Source of the DNA: Mycobacterium sp.
GTDB taxonomy: Bacteria > Actinomycetota > Actinomycetes > Mycobacteriales > Mycobacteriaceae
Length of the DNA stretch: 6,204 nucleotides
Direction of reading: 5' to 3'
NCBI GenBank assembly: GCA_029256565.1
Contig: JAQSXQ010000219.1
Location: forward strand, 1 to 6,204
Part shown: piece after piece, positions 1 to 5,409 of the stretch
Layout of the letters: the number at the start of each line of letters is the position of its first letter
Position numbering within the stretch: position 1 is the first letter of the stretch
The notes under the pieces: model-generated
Seen by the model: only the letters and a program-made list of their open reading frames with translations
Database searches by the model: none
Told to the model about the DNA's origin: nothing
Translations under genes and position numbers: made by a program

Positions 1-603
1 GATGATGATCGCCTTGCCCCGCCTGGCGCCGCCGATCACCTCCACACCCCTGCTGGTGGTCTTGGTGAACTCGTCGATGTTGGCCCGCGTGCCGGGACCG
101 GCCGACGCCGAGGACACCGACGCCACGATCTCGGCGTAGGGCACGACTCCACCCTGTCTGGCGACCTCATCAGACACTGCGTAGACGATCGGGATGGTGG
201 CCTGCCCGCCGCAGGTGATCATGTTGACGTTGGGTGCGTCCAGGTGCTCGCGCAGGTTCGCCGGCGGAATCACCGCGGGACCGACTGCGGCCGGAGTGAG
301 ATCGATCGCCCGGATACCCGCCGCCGCGTACTTCGGGGCGGCGTCGCGGTGCACGTAGGCGCTGGTCGCCTCGAAAACCATGTCGGGCTTCTCATCCTGA
401 GTGAGCAGCCAGTCCACACCCTCGTGGCTCGTCTCCAGGCCCAGCTTGCGCGCGCGGGCCAGGCCCTCGCTCTCCGGATCGATGCCGATCATCCAGCGGG
501 GCTCGAGCCACTCCGAACGCAGGAGCTTGTACAGCAGATCGGTGCTGATGTTCCCGGACCCGACGATCGCGACGGTGGCCTTGTTCGAACCGCTCTGTGT
601 CAT
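1..603 (-). CDS. hsaG: Acylating acetaldehyde/propanal dehydrogenase (HsaG/MhpF family), partial
   Basis: This enzyme oxidises the acetaldehyde or propanal released by the partner aldolase to acetyl- or propionyl-CoA, using NAD+ and CoA, in the cytoplasm. It is the last step of meta-cleavage pathways, including cholesterol ring degradation in mycobacteria. The 201 visible residues are the N-terminal two thirds of a family of about 300 residues; the rest lies beyond the left edge. Visible features are a Rossmann motif VAIVGSGNIS (residues 11-20), EATSAYVH (78-85), DLTPAA (101-106), the catalytic cysteine in MITCGGQAT (C131, codon at 211-213) and GPGTRANIDEFT (169-180). The ATG at 603 follows a GGGAG at 614-618, and the hydratase stop at 618 overlaps that site, so the two are surely co-transcribed. 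The family partner HsaF (aldolase), which channels aldehyde to this enzyme, is expected just past the left edge. The family call is secure; the hsa rather than other meta-pathway label is inferred from the adjacent HsaE-like hydratase. Confidence 0.93.
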   Translation of the reverse strand, partial: MTQSGSNKATVAIVGSGNISTDLLYKLLRSEWLEPRWMIGIDPESEGLARARKLGLETSHEGVDWLLTQDEKPDMVFEATSAYVHRDAAPKYAAAGIRAIDLTPAAVGPAVIPPANLREHLDAPNVNMITCGGQATIPIVYAVSDEVARQGGVVPYAEIVASVSSASAGPGTRANIDEFTKTTSRGVEVIGGARRGKAIII

Positions 604-617
604 GAACCAAACGCTCC

Positions 618-2210
618 CTATTCGAACGACAAGTGGACTGAACCCAGCCCGTCGAATTCAGCTACGAAATCGTCGCCTGGACGTGCATCTATCGCACGTG
701 TGCACGACCCCGGCAACACGATGTCGCCAGCCCTCAGACGCACGCCGAACTGGTCGACCTTGCGCGCCAACCAAGCTACGGCGGTGACCGGATTGCCCAG
801 CACCGCAACGCTTCGTCCCTCGGCGACGACCTCACCGTTGCGCTTGAGGACGGCGTCGACATTGCGAATGTCGATGTCCTTCGGTGACGTCCGTTTCTTA
901 CCCAGAACCCAACCGGCGGATGACGCGTTGTCGGCGATCGTGTCGCACAACCTGATCTTCCAGTCGGTGATCCTGGTGTCGATCAACTCGATCGACGGCG
1001 CGAACGCCGCCGTCGCCGCGAGCACGTCGTCCTCGGTGCAACCCTCCCCGGGCAGGTCGTCGGCCAGGATGAAACCGACCTCGACCTCCACCCGCGGATA
1101 CAGGAACCGGCCTGCCTCCACCGGCCGATCCTCGAAGACCTCCATGTCGTCGAGCAGATGCCCGTAGTCGGGCTCGTCGACGCCCATCATCTTCTGCATC
1201 GCCTCCGACGACAGGCCGACCTTGTGGCCGATGACCCGCGCCCCCTCGGTGACCTTCTGCCGGATGTTGATCAGCTGGATCTCGTACGCGTCGACCACGT
1301 CGATCTCCGGATTGCCATCCGTGAGCGGGGTGATCGGCTTCCGGTCACGCTCGGCTAGAGCCAGATCGGCCGCCAGCCGCTCGCGCACAGTTGAACTCAG
1401 CACGATGGTGCCGCCCGCGCCCATTTCGGCGTTGTGCGCATGGGCGAAGTGGTGCAGCCCGAACGCTGCGTCCATTCCGTTGCGGAGGCCCATCTGATCC
1501 TCGCACTGGTTGACTGCCTTCTTGGCCAGTGCGAGACCGAACGTCGGCATCGCGGCGATTCGCGCTGCCATGGCCAGTGTGTGATCCTGCAGCTGCGCGC
1601 GTGACACGACGTGACTGACCATGCCTACTTCGTACGCGCGCTGGGCGGTGAACCGCCCCCCGGTGTAGAGCATCTCCTTGGCGAATCGCGTGCCGACGAC
1701 CCACGGGTGCGCGAAGTATTCGACTCCCGGAATTCCCATCCGCAGCACGGGGTCGGCGAAGAATGCGTCGTCGGCTGCCACGATGAGGTCGCACACCCAG
1801 GCCAGCATCAGACCCCCTGCGATGCACGCACCTTGCACCATCGCGATGACGGGCTTCGGTATCTCGCGCCACCGTCGACACATGCCCAGATAGACCTCCG
1901 ATTCACGGGCGAAGCGATGGTCCCCGGCGGACTTGCCAAGGTGGTCCCACCACAGCACGGCGCGGTTGTCGTAATGCGCGTCGTGGTCGCGGTCGGGGCT
2001 TCCGATGTCGTGGCCGGCGCTGAAATGCTCGCCACTGCCGGTCAGGACGATGACGTGTACGTCGTCGTCCTCGACGGCGCGAGCGAATGCGGCGTCCAGC
2101 GCGTAGGTCATCGCCGAGTTCTGTGCGTTGCGGTACTGCGGTCGGTTCATGGTGACGAGGGCGACCCCATCGGTCACCCGGTAGGTCACCACGTCGTTCT
2201 TGCTCGGCAC
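618..2210 (-). CDS. hsaE: Crotonase (enoyl-CoA hydratase family) fused to 2-hydroxypenta-2,4-dienoate hydratase (HsaE/MhpD type)
   Basis: One uninterrupted 530-residue frame holds two enzymes. Residues 1-269 are a crotonase-fold protein: NRPQYRNAQN (22-31), the first oxyanion-hole loop GSGEHFSAGHD (58-68) and the second QGACIAGGLMLAWVCD (126-141). The positions of the two crotonase catalytic glutamates are M135 and V155, so classical hydratase chemistry is doubtful. Residues 270-530 are a full 261-residue hydratase that adds water to 2-hydroxy-2,4-dienoates to give 4-hydroxy-2-oxoacids. In its own numbering it shows HKVGLSS (K61), RVEVEVG (E106, E108) and IELIDTR (E139), matching MhpD active-site and metal positions. 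I chose the GTG at 2210 because AAGGG sits 8 bases upstream; an in-frame ATG at 2291 would add 27 residues of uncrotonase-like sequence. The crotonase part seems to lose its usual last 15-25 residues at the join. Either this is a genuine fusion, or a lost stop or frameshift in the crotonase tail; the hydratase looks intact in both cases. Confidence 0.88.
   Translation of the reverse strand: MPSKNDVVTYRVTDGVALVTMNRPQYRNAQNSAMTYALDAAFARAVEDDDVHVIVLTGSGEHFSAGHDIGSPDRDHDAHYDNRAVLWWDHLGKSAGDHRFARESEVYLGMCRRWREIPKPVIAMVQGACIAGGLMLAWVCDLIVAADDAFFADPVLRMGIPGVEYFAHPWVVGTRFAKEMLYTGGRFTAQRAYEVGMVSHVVSRAQLQDHTLAMAARIAAMPTFGLALAKKAVNQCEDQMGLRNGMDAAFGLHHFAHAHNAEMGAGGTIVLSSTVRERLAADLALAERDRKPITPLTDGNPEIDVVDAYEIQLINIRQKVTEGARVIGHKVGLSSEAMQKMMGVDEPDYGHLLDDMEVFEDRPVEAGRFLYPRVEVEVGFILADDLPGEGCTEDDVLAATAAFAPSIELIDTRITDWKIRLCDTIADNASSAGWVLGKKRTSPKDIDIRNVDAVLKRNGEVVAEGRSVAVLGNPVTAVAWLARKVDQFGVRLRAGDIVLPGSCTRAIDARPGDDFVAEFDGLGSVHLSFE
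1401..1403 (-). other. Internal GTG, probable native start of the hydratase (HsaE) part
   Basis: This in-frame GTG begins VLSSTVRERLAADLALAE, the usual N-terminus of this hydratase family. From here to the stop at 618 the product is 261 residues, which is the length I recall for mycobacterial HsaE. The family catalytic residues then fall at the standard numbers (K61, E106, E108, E139). No good ribosome binding site precedes it. In the next frame a TGA overlaps this codon (GTGCTGA), the pattern of a translationally coupled junction, which suggests the crotonase may once have stopped here. Separate translation from this codon is possible but unproven. Confidence 0.5.
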
Positions 2211-2218
2211 TCGACTAG

Positions 2219-2223
2219 CCCTT
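2219..2223 (-). promoter_or_regulatory. Ribosome binding site of the crotonase-hydratase gene
   Basis: AAGGG on the minus strand lies 8 bases before the GTG at 2210. It decides the start in favour of that GTG over the upstream in-frame ATG at 2291. The 135-base gap (2211-2345) between this gene and the preceding Mce-associated gene shows no convincing promoter or KstR-type operator by eye. Confidence 0.6.
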
Positions 2224-2345
2224 CGGTCCGACGATGTTCGTGTGCCGTCATGGTGGCCCGCCTCCGCGCCCAGTCCGTGCACGATGCCCACTGACTGGAC
2301 GTAGCCTGCCTCACACTGCCGCAGCCACCCGCGCGTGATGGTCTC

Positions 2346-2942
2346 TCAGAGCGGGTCGAACGACGAAATGAGCCAGCGCCCATCAACATCCGTCATCCCG
2401 ACCATCACGCTGCTCGCTGTTTGGGCGGCCGTCGGATTGTCCCTGCTGGTCGTTGACTGGTTGAGGAAGACCAGCACCTTCGCATGGTTGCCATCGACGT
2501 CGGCGGTGGCGGCGCGCACGACGGTGGCGGTGGCATGTACGGCCTCGTCCTTGGCCGCGGGCGCTACGATCTGTTCGGCGAAGTCGCTGTAGTAGGTAAG
2601 GAATTCACCCGTGAGATGGGATTGCGCGGCAGCCAGGTCGGGCTCCACGGTGTCTGGCGCATAGGTCAGCAAGGCGACGGCACCTTCTGACGCCGCGGTC
2701 AGCGCGGCAGTTTGAGCCGCGGCCTCGTTCTGATCGATTCGATGGGGGCCGAAGTACAGGCCCACGGCCAGTGCGGCGGATCCGATCAGCGCGGCACCCG
2801 CACCAATCCGCCGCCAGTGCCGCAGGCCACGGCTCAGTCGGCTTGGTGGCGAAGGCGGTGTGAGCGCGTCGAGGTCGACGCGGTCGATCTCATCGCCGGC
2901 AGGTGCGTCGCTATCGATGTCGTGCTCGGAAGCCCTTGTCAT
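2346..2942 (-). CDS. Mce-associated membrane protein (second of a pair)
   Basis: This 198-residue protein has the Mas (Mce-associated) layout: an acidic cytoplasmic N-terminus (1-35), a basic patch RLSRGLRHWRR (35-45), one transmembrane helix (about 46-65), then an extracytoplasmic alpha+beta domain. It ends in the family-like pattern VGMTDVDGRWLISSFDP. The outer domain contains EGAVALLTY (86-94) and LTGEFLTYYSDF (110-121), matching the motif around 'vtll...d...ll..s.g.f...y' in this family. Mas proteins are encoded next to mce operons and are thought to stabilise or assist the MCE lipid transporter at the membrane. The ATG at 2942 overlaps the TGA of the upstream gene by four bases (ATGA), so translation is coupled; a longer frame starting at 3011 lies inside the upstream gene and is not favoured. 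Family assignment is from overall pattern and pairing, not from a search. Confidence 0.82.
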   Translation of the reverse strand: MTRASEHDIDSDAPAGDEIDRVDLDALTPPSPPSRLSRGLRHWRRIGAGAALIGSAALAVGLYFGPHRIDQNEAAAQTAALTAASEGAVALLTYAPDTVEPDLAAAQSHLTGEFLTYYSDFAEQIVAPAAKDEAVHATATVVRAATADVDGNHAKVLVFLNQSTTSRDNPTAAQTASSVMVGMTDVDGRWLISSFDPL

Positions 2943-3715
2943 GGAACGAAGTCCACTTTCGACATCTTGATGTGGCCCGCGTCGTTCGTGACGTCGACGC
3001 TGAGGCGCCACGTTCTGGGTTGCTCGTTGGCCCCTGCGGAATTGGTGATGGTCGTCGCGGCGGTGACCAGAACCACCGCCGAGTCGTCGGTCATCGCGTC
3101 CACCGCCGTACCCACGACCGTCGCCTTCGTGACCGCCTTCGATTCCTTGGCGACCTCTACGAATTCCTCGGCGCTCTGTTGGAAGTCGTCGCGGAACGCG
3201 CCGGTGGAGTTGTCGATGATGCGTTGGACGTCGTCTTGAGCGGTATTGCTGTTGATGGACATCAGCGTGACGACGGCTTGTCCGGCGGCGGCGGCGAATT
3301 CGGCGCGACGCTGTTCCTCGCGTTCGACGTTCTGATGCTGCCAGTACAGGTAGCCGCTGGCGGCCAGGAGCGCGCTGGCGGCGACGACCGCGGTGCTAGT
3401 GAGGATCGTCGCTGCGCTCGGGTGACGCCAACGTCGGAGCCTCGCGGGCGATGCGGGCGAATCGGCGTCAGTCCCGTCTTCGCCGCCGGTTGTCGGGTCG
3501 GCCCCTTCGGCGTTGTCAGTCATTCTCGCCGTACGTAGCTCGGCGAGCCTCGTGCGCGCCGCGGTAGCCGCTGCATCGGCCTCTGCGGCTTCCGCTTCGG
3601 CTTGTTCGACCAGGCTGGTGATGTGGTCGATCGATTCCGGGTCGGCTGCGCGCGGCACTTCCGCGAGGGGGTCCTCGGCGTCGCGACACGTTCGCGACTG
3701 GCTGGTCGTCGGCAT
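2939..3715 (-). CDS. Mce-associated membrane protein (first of a pair)
   Basis: This is a 258-residue bitopic membrane protein. The N-terminal cytoplasmic part contains an Ala/Glu-rich probable coiled coil (about 29-64) and an acidic, Gly/Asp-rich disordered stretch (66-90). A basic segment RLRRWRH (92-98) precedes one transmembrane helix (about 101-124). The outer domain includes AAAAGQAVVTLMSI (141-154) and ends RTWRLSVDVTNDAGHIKMSK (234-253) then VDFVP, a tail typical of Mce-associated (Mas) proteins. I chose the ATG at 3715 because AGGAGG sits 6 bases upstream; the ATG at 3730 abuts a GGAG with no spacing. It is the first gene of an ATGA-coupled pair with the next Mas gene. Such proteins accompany MCE transporters and probably act at the inner membrane with the MCE/YrbE complex. 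The 139-base gap upstream (3716-3854) could carry a separate promoter, but none is convincing. Confidence 0.88.
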   Translation of the reverse strand: MPTTSQSRTCRDAEDPLAEVPRAADPESIDHITSLVEQAEAEAAEADAAATAARTRLAELRTARMTDNAEGADPTTGGEDGTDADSPASPARLRRWRHPSAATILTSTAVVAASALLAASGYLYWQHQNVEREEQRRAEFAAAAGQAVVTLMSINSNTAQDDVQRIIDNSTGAFRDDFQQSAEEFVEVAKESKAVTKATVVGTAVDAMTDDSAVVLVTAATTITNSAGANEQPRTWRLSVDVTNDAGHIKMSKVDFVP

Positions 3716-3721
3716 CGTCAA

Positions 3722-3727
3722 CCTCCT
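3722..3727 (-). promoter_or_regulatory. Strong ribosome binding site of the first Mas gene
   Basis: A perfect AGGAGG on the minus strand lies 6 bases before the ATG at 3715. It sets this start over the in-frame ATG at 3730, and it is the strongest ribosome binding site in the window. Confidence 0.8.
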
Positions 3728-3854
3728 CATCTCCTAGCCGCCATGGGCCGAGCGGACGCACCGGCGACTGTGCGGGACGCTAGCCCGGTCGTTTCTCGAA
3801 TCCACCGACGTGTCCCGCCCACCGGACCACGGGCAGCGTGCCTGTAGGCGAAGT

Positions 3855-4301
3855 TCACCAATTGCGCAACGAGCACACGGCGCCAGCGGTGCCTTCCGCG
3901 GTGGCGACGGTGACCCCGTCGACGGCCAGCGCGCATCGAATGGTGCCGTCCGAAGCCGACGATGCACGGCTGATCGCCACCATCGCCCACTTGTCGGGAT
4001 CGGTGAGGGTGACCTCGCGCACCCAAGGCCGCTCCGGCGCCAAGATGGCTTCGTCCCTGGGGTTGAACTGATAGGGGTTGTGGCTGTAGTCGGCCCAGGT
4101 GGGTGGGTCGACGTCGCGGTAGTACACGTCGGCGTCCAGCGTGGCATCCGAGGTGACGATGTACGTGATGCGGTGCAGTGCGAACGAATCGGCGTGTACG
4201 GGCGCCGCGGCCGCAGTGGCCGCGACGACCGCCGTCACCACTACGCGGAGTGCCCTGCCGGGTGCGCCACTTGCCCGTGCGCGTCGGGCATTACGCGTCA
4301 C
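3855..4301 (-). CDS. Small exported protein, possibly MmpS-like beta-sandwich, function unknown
   Basis: This 148-residue protein has an Arg-rich N-terminus (R3-R19), a hydrophobic helix (about 20-35) and a possible signal peptidase site after PVHA (35-38), so it is exported or membrane-anchored. The mature part begins FALHRITYIVTSDA and contains YYRDVDPPTWADY (60-72) and PWVREVTLTD (92-101). It ends with IRCALAVDGVTVATAEGTAG (121-140) and VCSLRNW. The two cysteines (C123, C143) probably form a disulfide. The C-terminal hairpin 'CxxxVDGxxV...Cs' resembles mycobacterial MmpS accessory proteins, but this is a pattern impression only. The GTG at 4301 overlaps the stop of the upstream gene by 11 bases (GTGACGCGTAA), implying coupled translation; the longer frame from an ATG at 4376 would run 86 bases into that gene and lacks a signal peptide shape. 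I do not know a function. Confidence 0.72.
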   Translation of the reverse strand: MTRNARRARASGAPGRALRVVVTAVVAATAAAAPVHADSFALHRITYIVTSDATLDADVYYRDVDPPTWADYSHNPYQFNPRDEAILAPERPWVREVTLTDPDKWAMVAISRASSASDGTIRCALAVDGVTVATAEGTAGAVCSLRNW

Positions 4302-4668
4302 CACGCACCCATCGGGTAGCACCATCGGAGGCTGCGCAACTGAGGAAGAGTCCGTCGGGTGCCTGCGCGACGTCATTCAGGTGACCGCCGCAATCACTGT
4401 TCTCGTCCCTGATGCCGGCCATCGGCGGCGAACGGAAGTACCGGGGTGCATAGCGCCGCGGCGAACCGCAGAACACCAGCCTCCCCCAGGAGGTCGTGCC
4501 GAACACGAAGTACGCGGTGTTCGGGCATCCGGCGCCGAGAACCACTCCGCCGGTTATCCCTGGGACGCATGACGGCTCGTCGCAGGCCGCGGGTTGCGCG
4601 GCGACGACGGCCGGCGGGAACGTCGCGGCGATCACGAGTGCGGCCAGGACTGCCAGAAGTGAGCGCAC
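4291..4668 (-). CDS. Small six-cysteine exported protein, function unknown
   Basis: This 125-residue protein starts with a clear signal peptide: RSLLAVLAALVIAATF (2-17), then PPAVVAA and a likely cleavage before QPAACD. The mature part has six cysteines (C29, C34, C48, C67, C93, C111), consistent with three disulfides, and conserved-looking blocks YFVFGTTSWGRLVFCGSPRR (53-72), YAPRYFRSPPM (73-83) and LNDVAQAPDGLFLSC (97-111). I recognise the general type as a conserved mycobacterial secreted family but know no function. The GTG at 4668 puts the signal peptide at the N-terminus; the alternative ATG at 4734 would prefix 22 Gly/Pro/Ser-rich residues, and neither start has a good ribosome binding site, so the start is uncertain. 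Its stop overlaps the start of the next exported-protein gene, so the two form an operon, and by position it may lead the minus-strand unit running to the hydratase. The M. tuberculosis mce3 locus also has small membrane/exported genes beside its Mas genes (from memory, unverified). Confidence 0.72.
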   Translation of the reverse strand: MRSLLAVLAALVIAATFPPAVVAAQPAACDEPSCVPGITGGVVLGAGCPNTAYFVFGTTSWGRLVFCGSPRRYAPRYFRSPPMAGIRDENSDCGGHLNDVAQAPDGLFLSCAASDGATRWVRGDA

Positions 4669-4826
4669 CGCGTCACTGTGGCACGACGAAGGCGCTGCGC
4701 CATCTGGGCGTCCACCAGGTGGGAGATTCCCCATCGAACTCGGGTGGACGCCGGACAGTAGGGGTCGGAACGGACCGTCAGCAGGTTGGTTGCGTCCGCG
4801 TGGACGAGTAGCGAAGGAGCAAGCGC
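4669..4826. promoter_or_regulatory. Divergent intergenic region, presumed promoters for both directions
   Basis: These 158 bases separate two divergent genes, so promoters for both should lie here. On the minus strand a possible -35 CTGACG (4776-4781) and -10 TACTGT (4755-4760) are separated by 15 bases, which is short for a SigA promoter. No plausible -10 was found for the plus-strand gene. A small imperfect palindrome (GGTC at 4763-4766, GACC at 4773-4776) lies inside the spacer. No KstR-like TnnAACnnGTTnnA operator is visible. That promoters exist here follows from gene layout; the individual boxes are weak. Confidence 0.35.
4814..4819 (+). promoter_or_regulatory. Ribosome binding site of the plus-strand exported protein
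   Basis: AAGGAG lies 7 bases before the ATG at 4827. It confirms that the only convincing plus-strand gene in the window is a real translated frame with this start. Confidence 0.75.
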
Positions 4827-5339
4827 ATGCGTGTGGCGATCAGGCTGGTGGTGAGCGTCGCGCTCGCAGGATCGGGTGTGGCGGGCCATGCCGCTCCCGC
4901 CGCGGGGGCTCCCGGCGACTGGGGGCTCAACGGCACCTACACCGCAACGTCCAACGGCGAGTGGTCCAAGCGCAACGACGTGTTCCATGACGAGGTGAGT
5001 GTGCGCAGCGTCTGGACTGTCACCTCCACGTGCAGCTATCCGGGTGAGTGCACTGGCACCGTCAACAGCGACTGGGGGTGGACTGCGCCGATCTATCAGA
5101 AGAGCGGTGTGTGGTACGTCAAGAGGACCGTCGACGATTGGCAGCCCTGCCCCGACGGCTCCGCCGCCGCAGGTCTGCAGGTATACCGGTTCTTCTCCGC
5201 CACCCCCGATGGGACCGCCTCGGACCCGGCGTCGACGACGCTGATGGGCGATGATCAGACCACGGGGATCAGTGGCTCGTGTGGCAGTAGCAAGGTGTTG
5301 TTCATCAGCATGCCGTTCAAGATGGTCGAGATCGGCTGA
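4827..5339 (+). CDS. Exported protein of unknown function with four cysteines
   Basis: This 170-residue protein has a signal peptide: MRVAIR, a hydrophobic core (about 7-20) and an Ala-rich region HAAPAAGAPG giving likely cleavage near residue 24-28. The mature domain starts DWGLNGTYTATSNGEWSKRN (31-50), followed by VRSVWTVTSTC (59-69), GWTAPIY (84-90), VWYVKRTVDDWQPCPDG (95-111) and a C-terminal KVLFISMPFKM. Four cysteines (69, 75, 108, 152) suggest two disulfides, and the alternating hydrophobic/polar strands rich in Trp, Thr and Ser suggest a secreted beta-rich fold. I recognise the GLNGTYTATSNGEW start as typical of a mycobacterial secreted family with no function I can name. The start is supported by AAGGAG 7 bases upstream. 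It is the only plus-strand gene, placed between the mce gene, with which it converges, and the Mas/catabolic unit, from which it diverges. Its frame is clean end to end. Confidence 0.85.
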   Translation: MRVAIRLVVSVALAGSGVAGHAAPAAGAPGDWGLNGTYTATSNGEWSKRNDVFHDEVSVRSVWTVTSTCSYPGECTGTVNSDWGWTAPIYQKSGVWYVKRTVDDWQPCPDGSAAAGLQVYRFFSATPDGTASDPASTTLMGDDQTTGISGSCGSSKVLFISMPFKMVEIG

Positions 5340-5371
5340 CGCCGCTGCGCCCGCCGATGGCGCTCCGCGGG

Positions 5372-5393
5372 GCGTCGCTCAATGCCGCGACGC
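5372..5393. terminator. Possible bidirectional hairpin terminator between convergent genes
   Basis: A perfect 7-base stem, GCGTCGC (5372-5378) and GCGACGC (5387-5393), encloses an 8-base loop in the 70-base gap between two convergent genes. There is no T-tract on either side, which is common for mycobacterial candidate terminators but weakens the call. In such GC-rich DNA a short stem may be chance. Confidence 0.35.
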
Positions 5394-5409
5394 GACTTGC
5401 CCACCAGCA

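Noticed and set aside
244..1167. 307-residue plus-strand frame over the dehydrogenase and hydratase genes
   Set aside because: It lies opposite two recognisable enzymes, has low-complexity Ser/Thr/Arg composition and shows no domain motifs; a GC-rich antisense shadow.
2211..2291. ATG at 2291 as the start of the crotonase-hydratase gene
   Set aside because: The extra 27 residues do not look like a crotonase N-terminus, and no ribosome binding site precedes that ATG, whereas the GTG at 2210 has AAGGG at good spacing.
1611..2294. 227-residue plus-strand frame opposite the crotonase
   Set aside because: Rich in Val/His/Arg with no family pattern; antisense to conserved crotonase sequence.
2211..2345. 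KstR/KstR2-type operator upstream of the hydratase gene
   Set aside because: No match to TnnAACnnGTTnnA or the KstR2 pattern was found; only a weak CCAGTC/GACTGG repeat with a 17-base loop is present.
3772..3818. Inverted repeat GCGGGAC (3772-3778) / GTCCCGC (3812-3818) upstream of the Mas pair
   Set aside because: The arms are 33 bases apart with no nearby promoter boxes or T-tract; seven bases of GC-rich match is easily chance.
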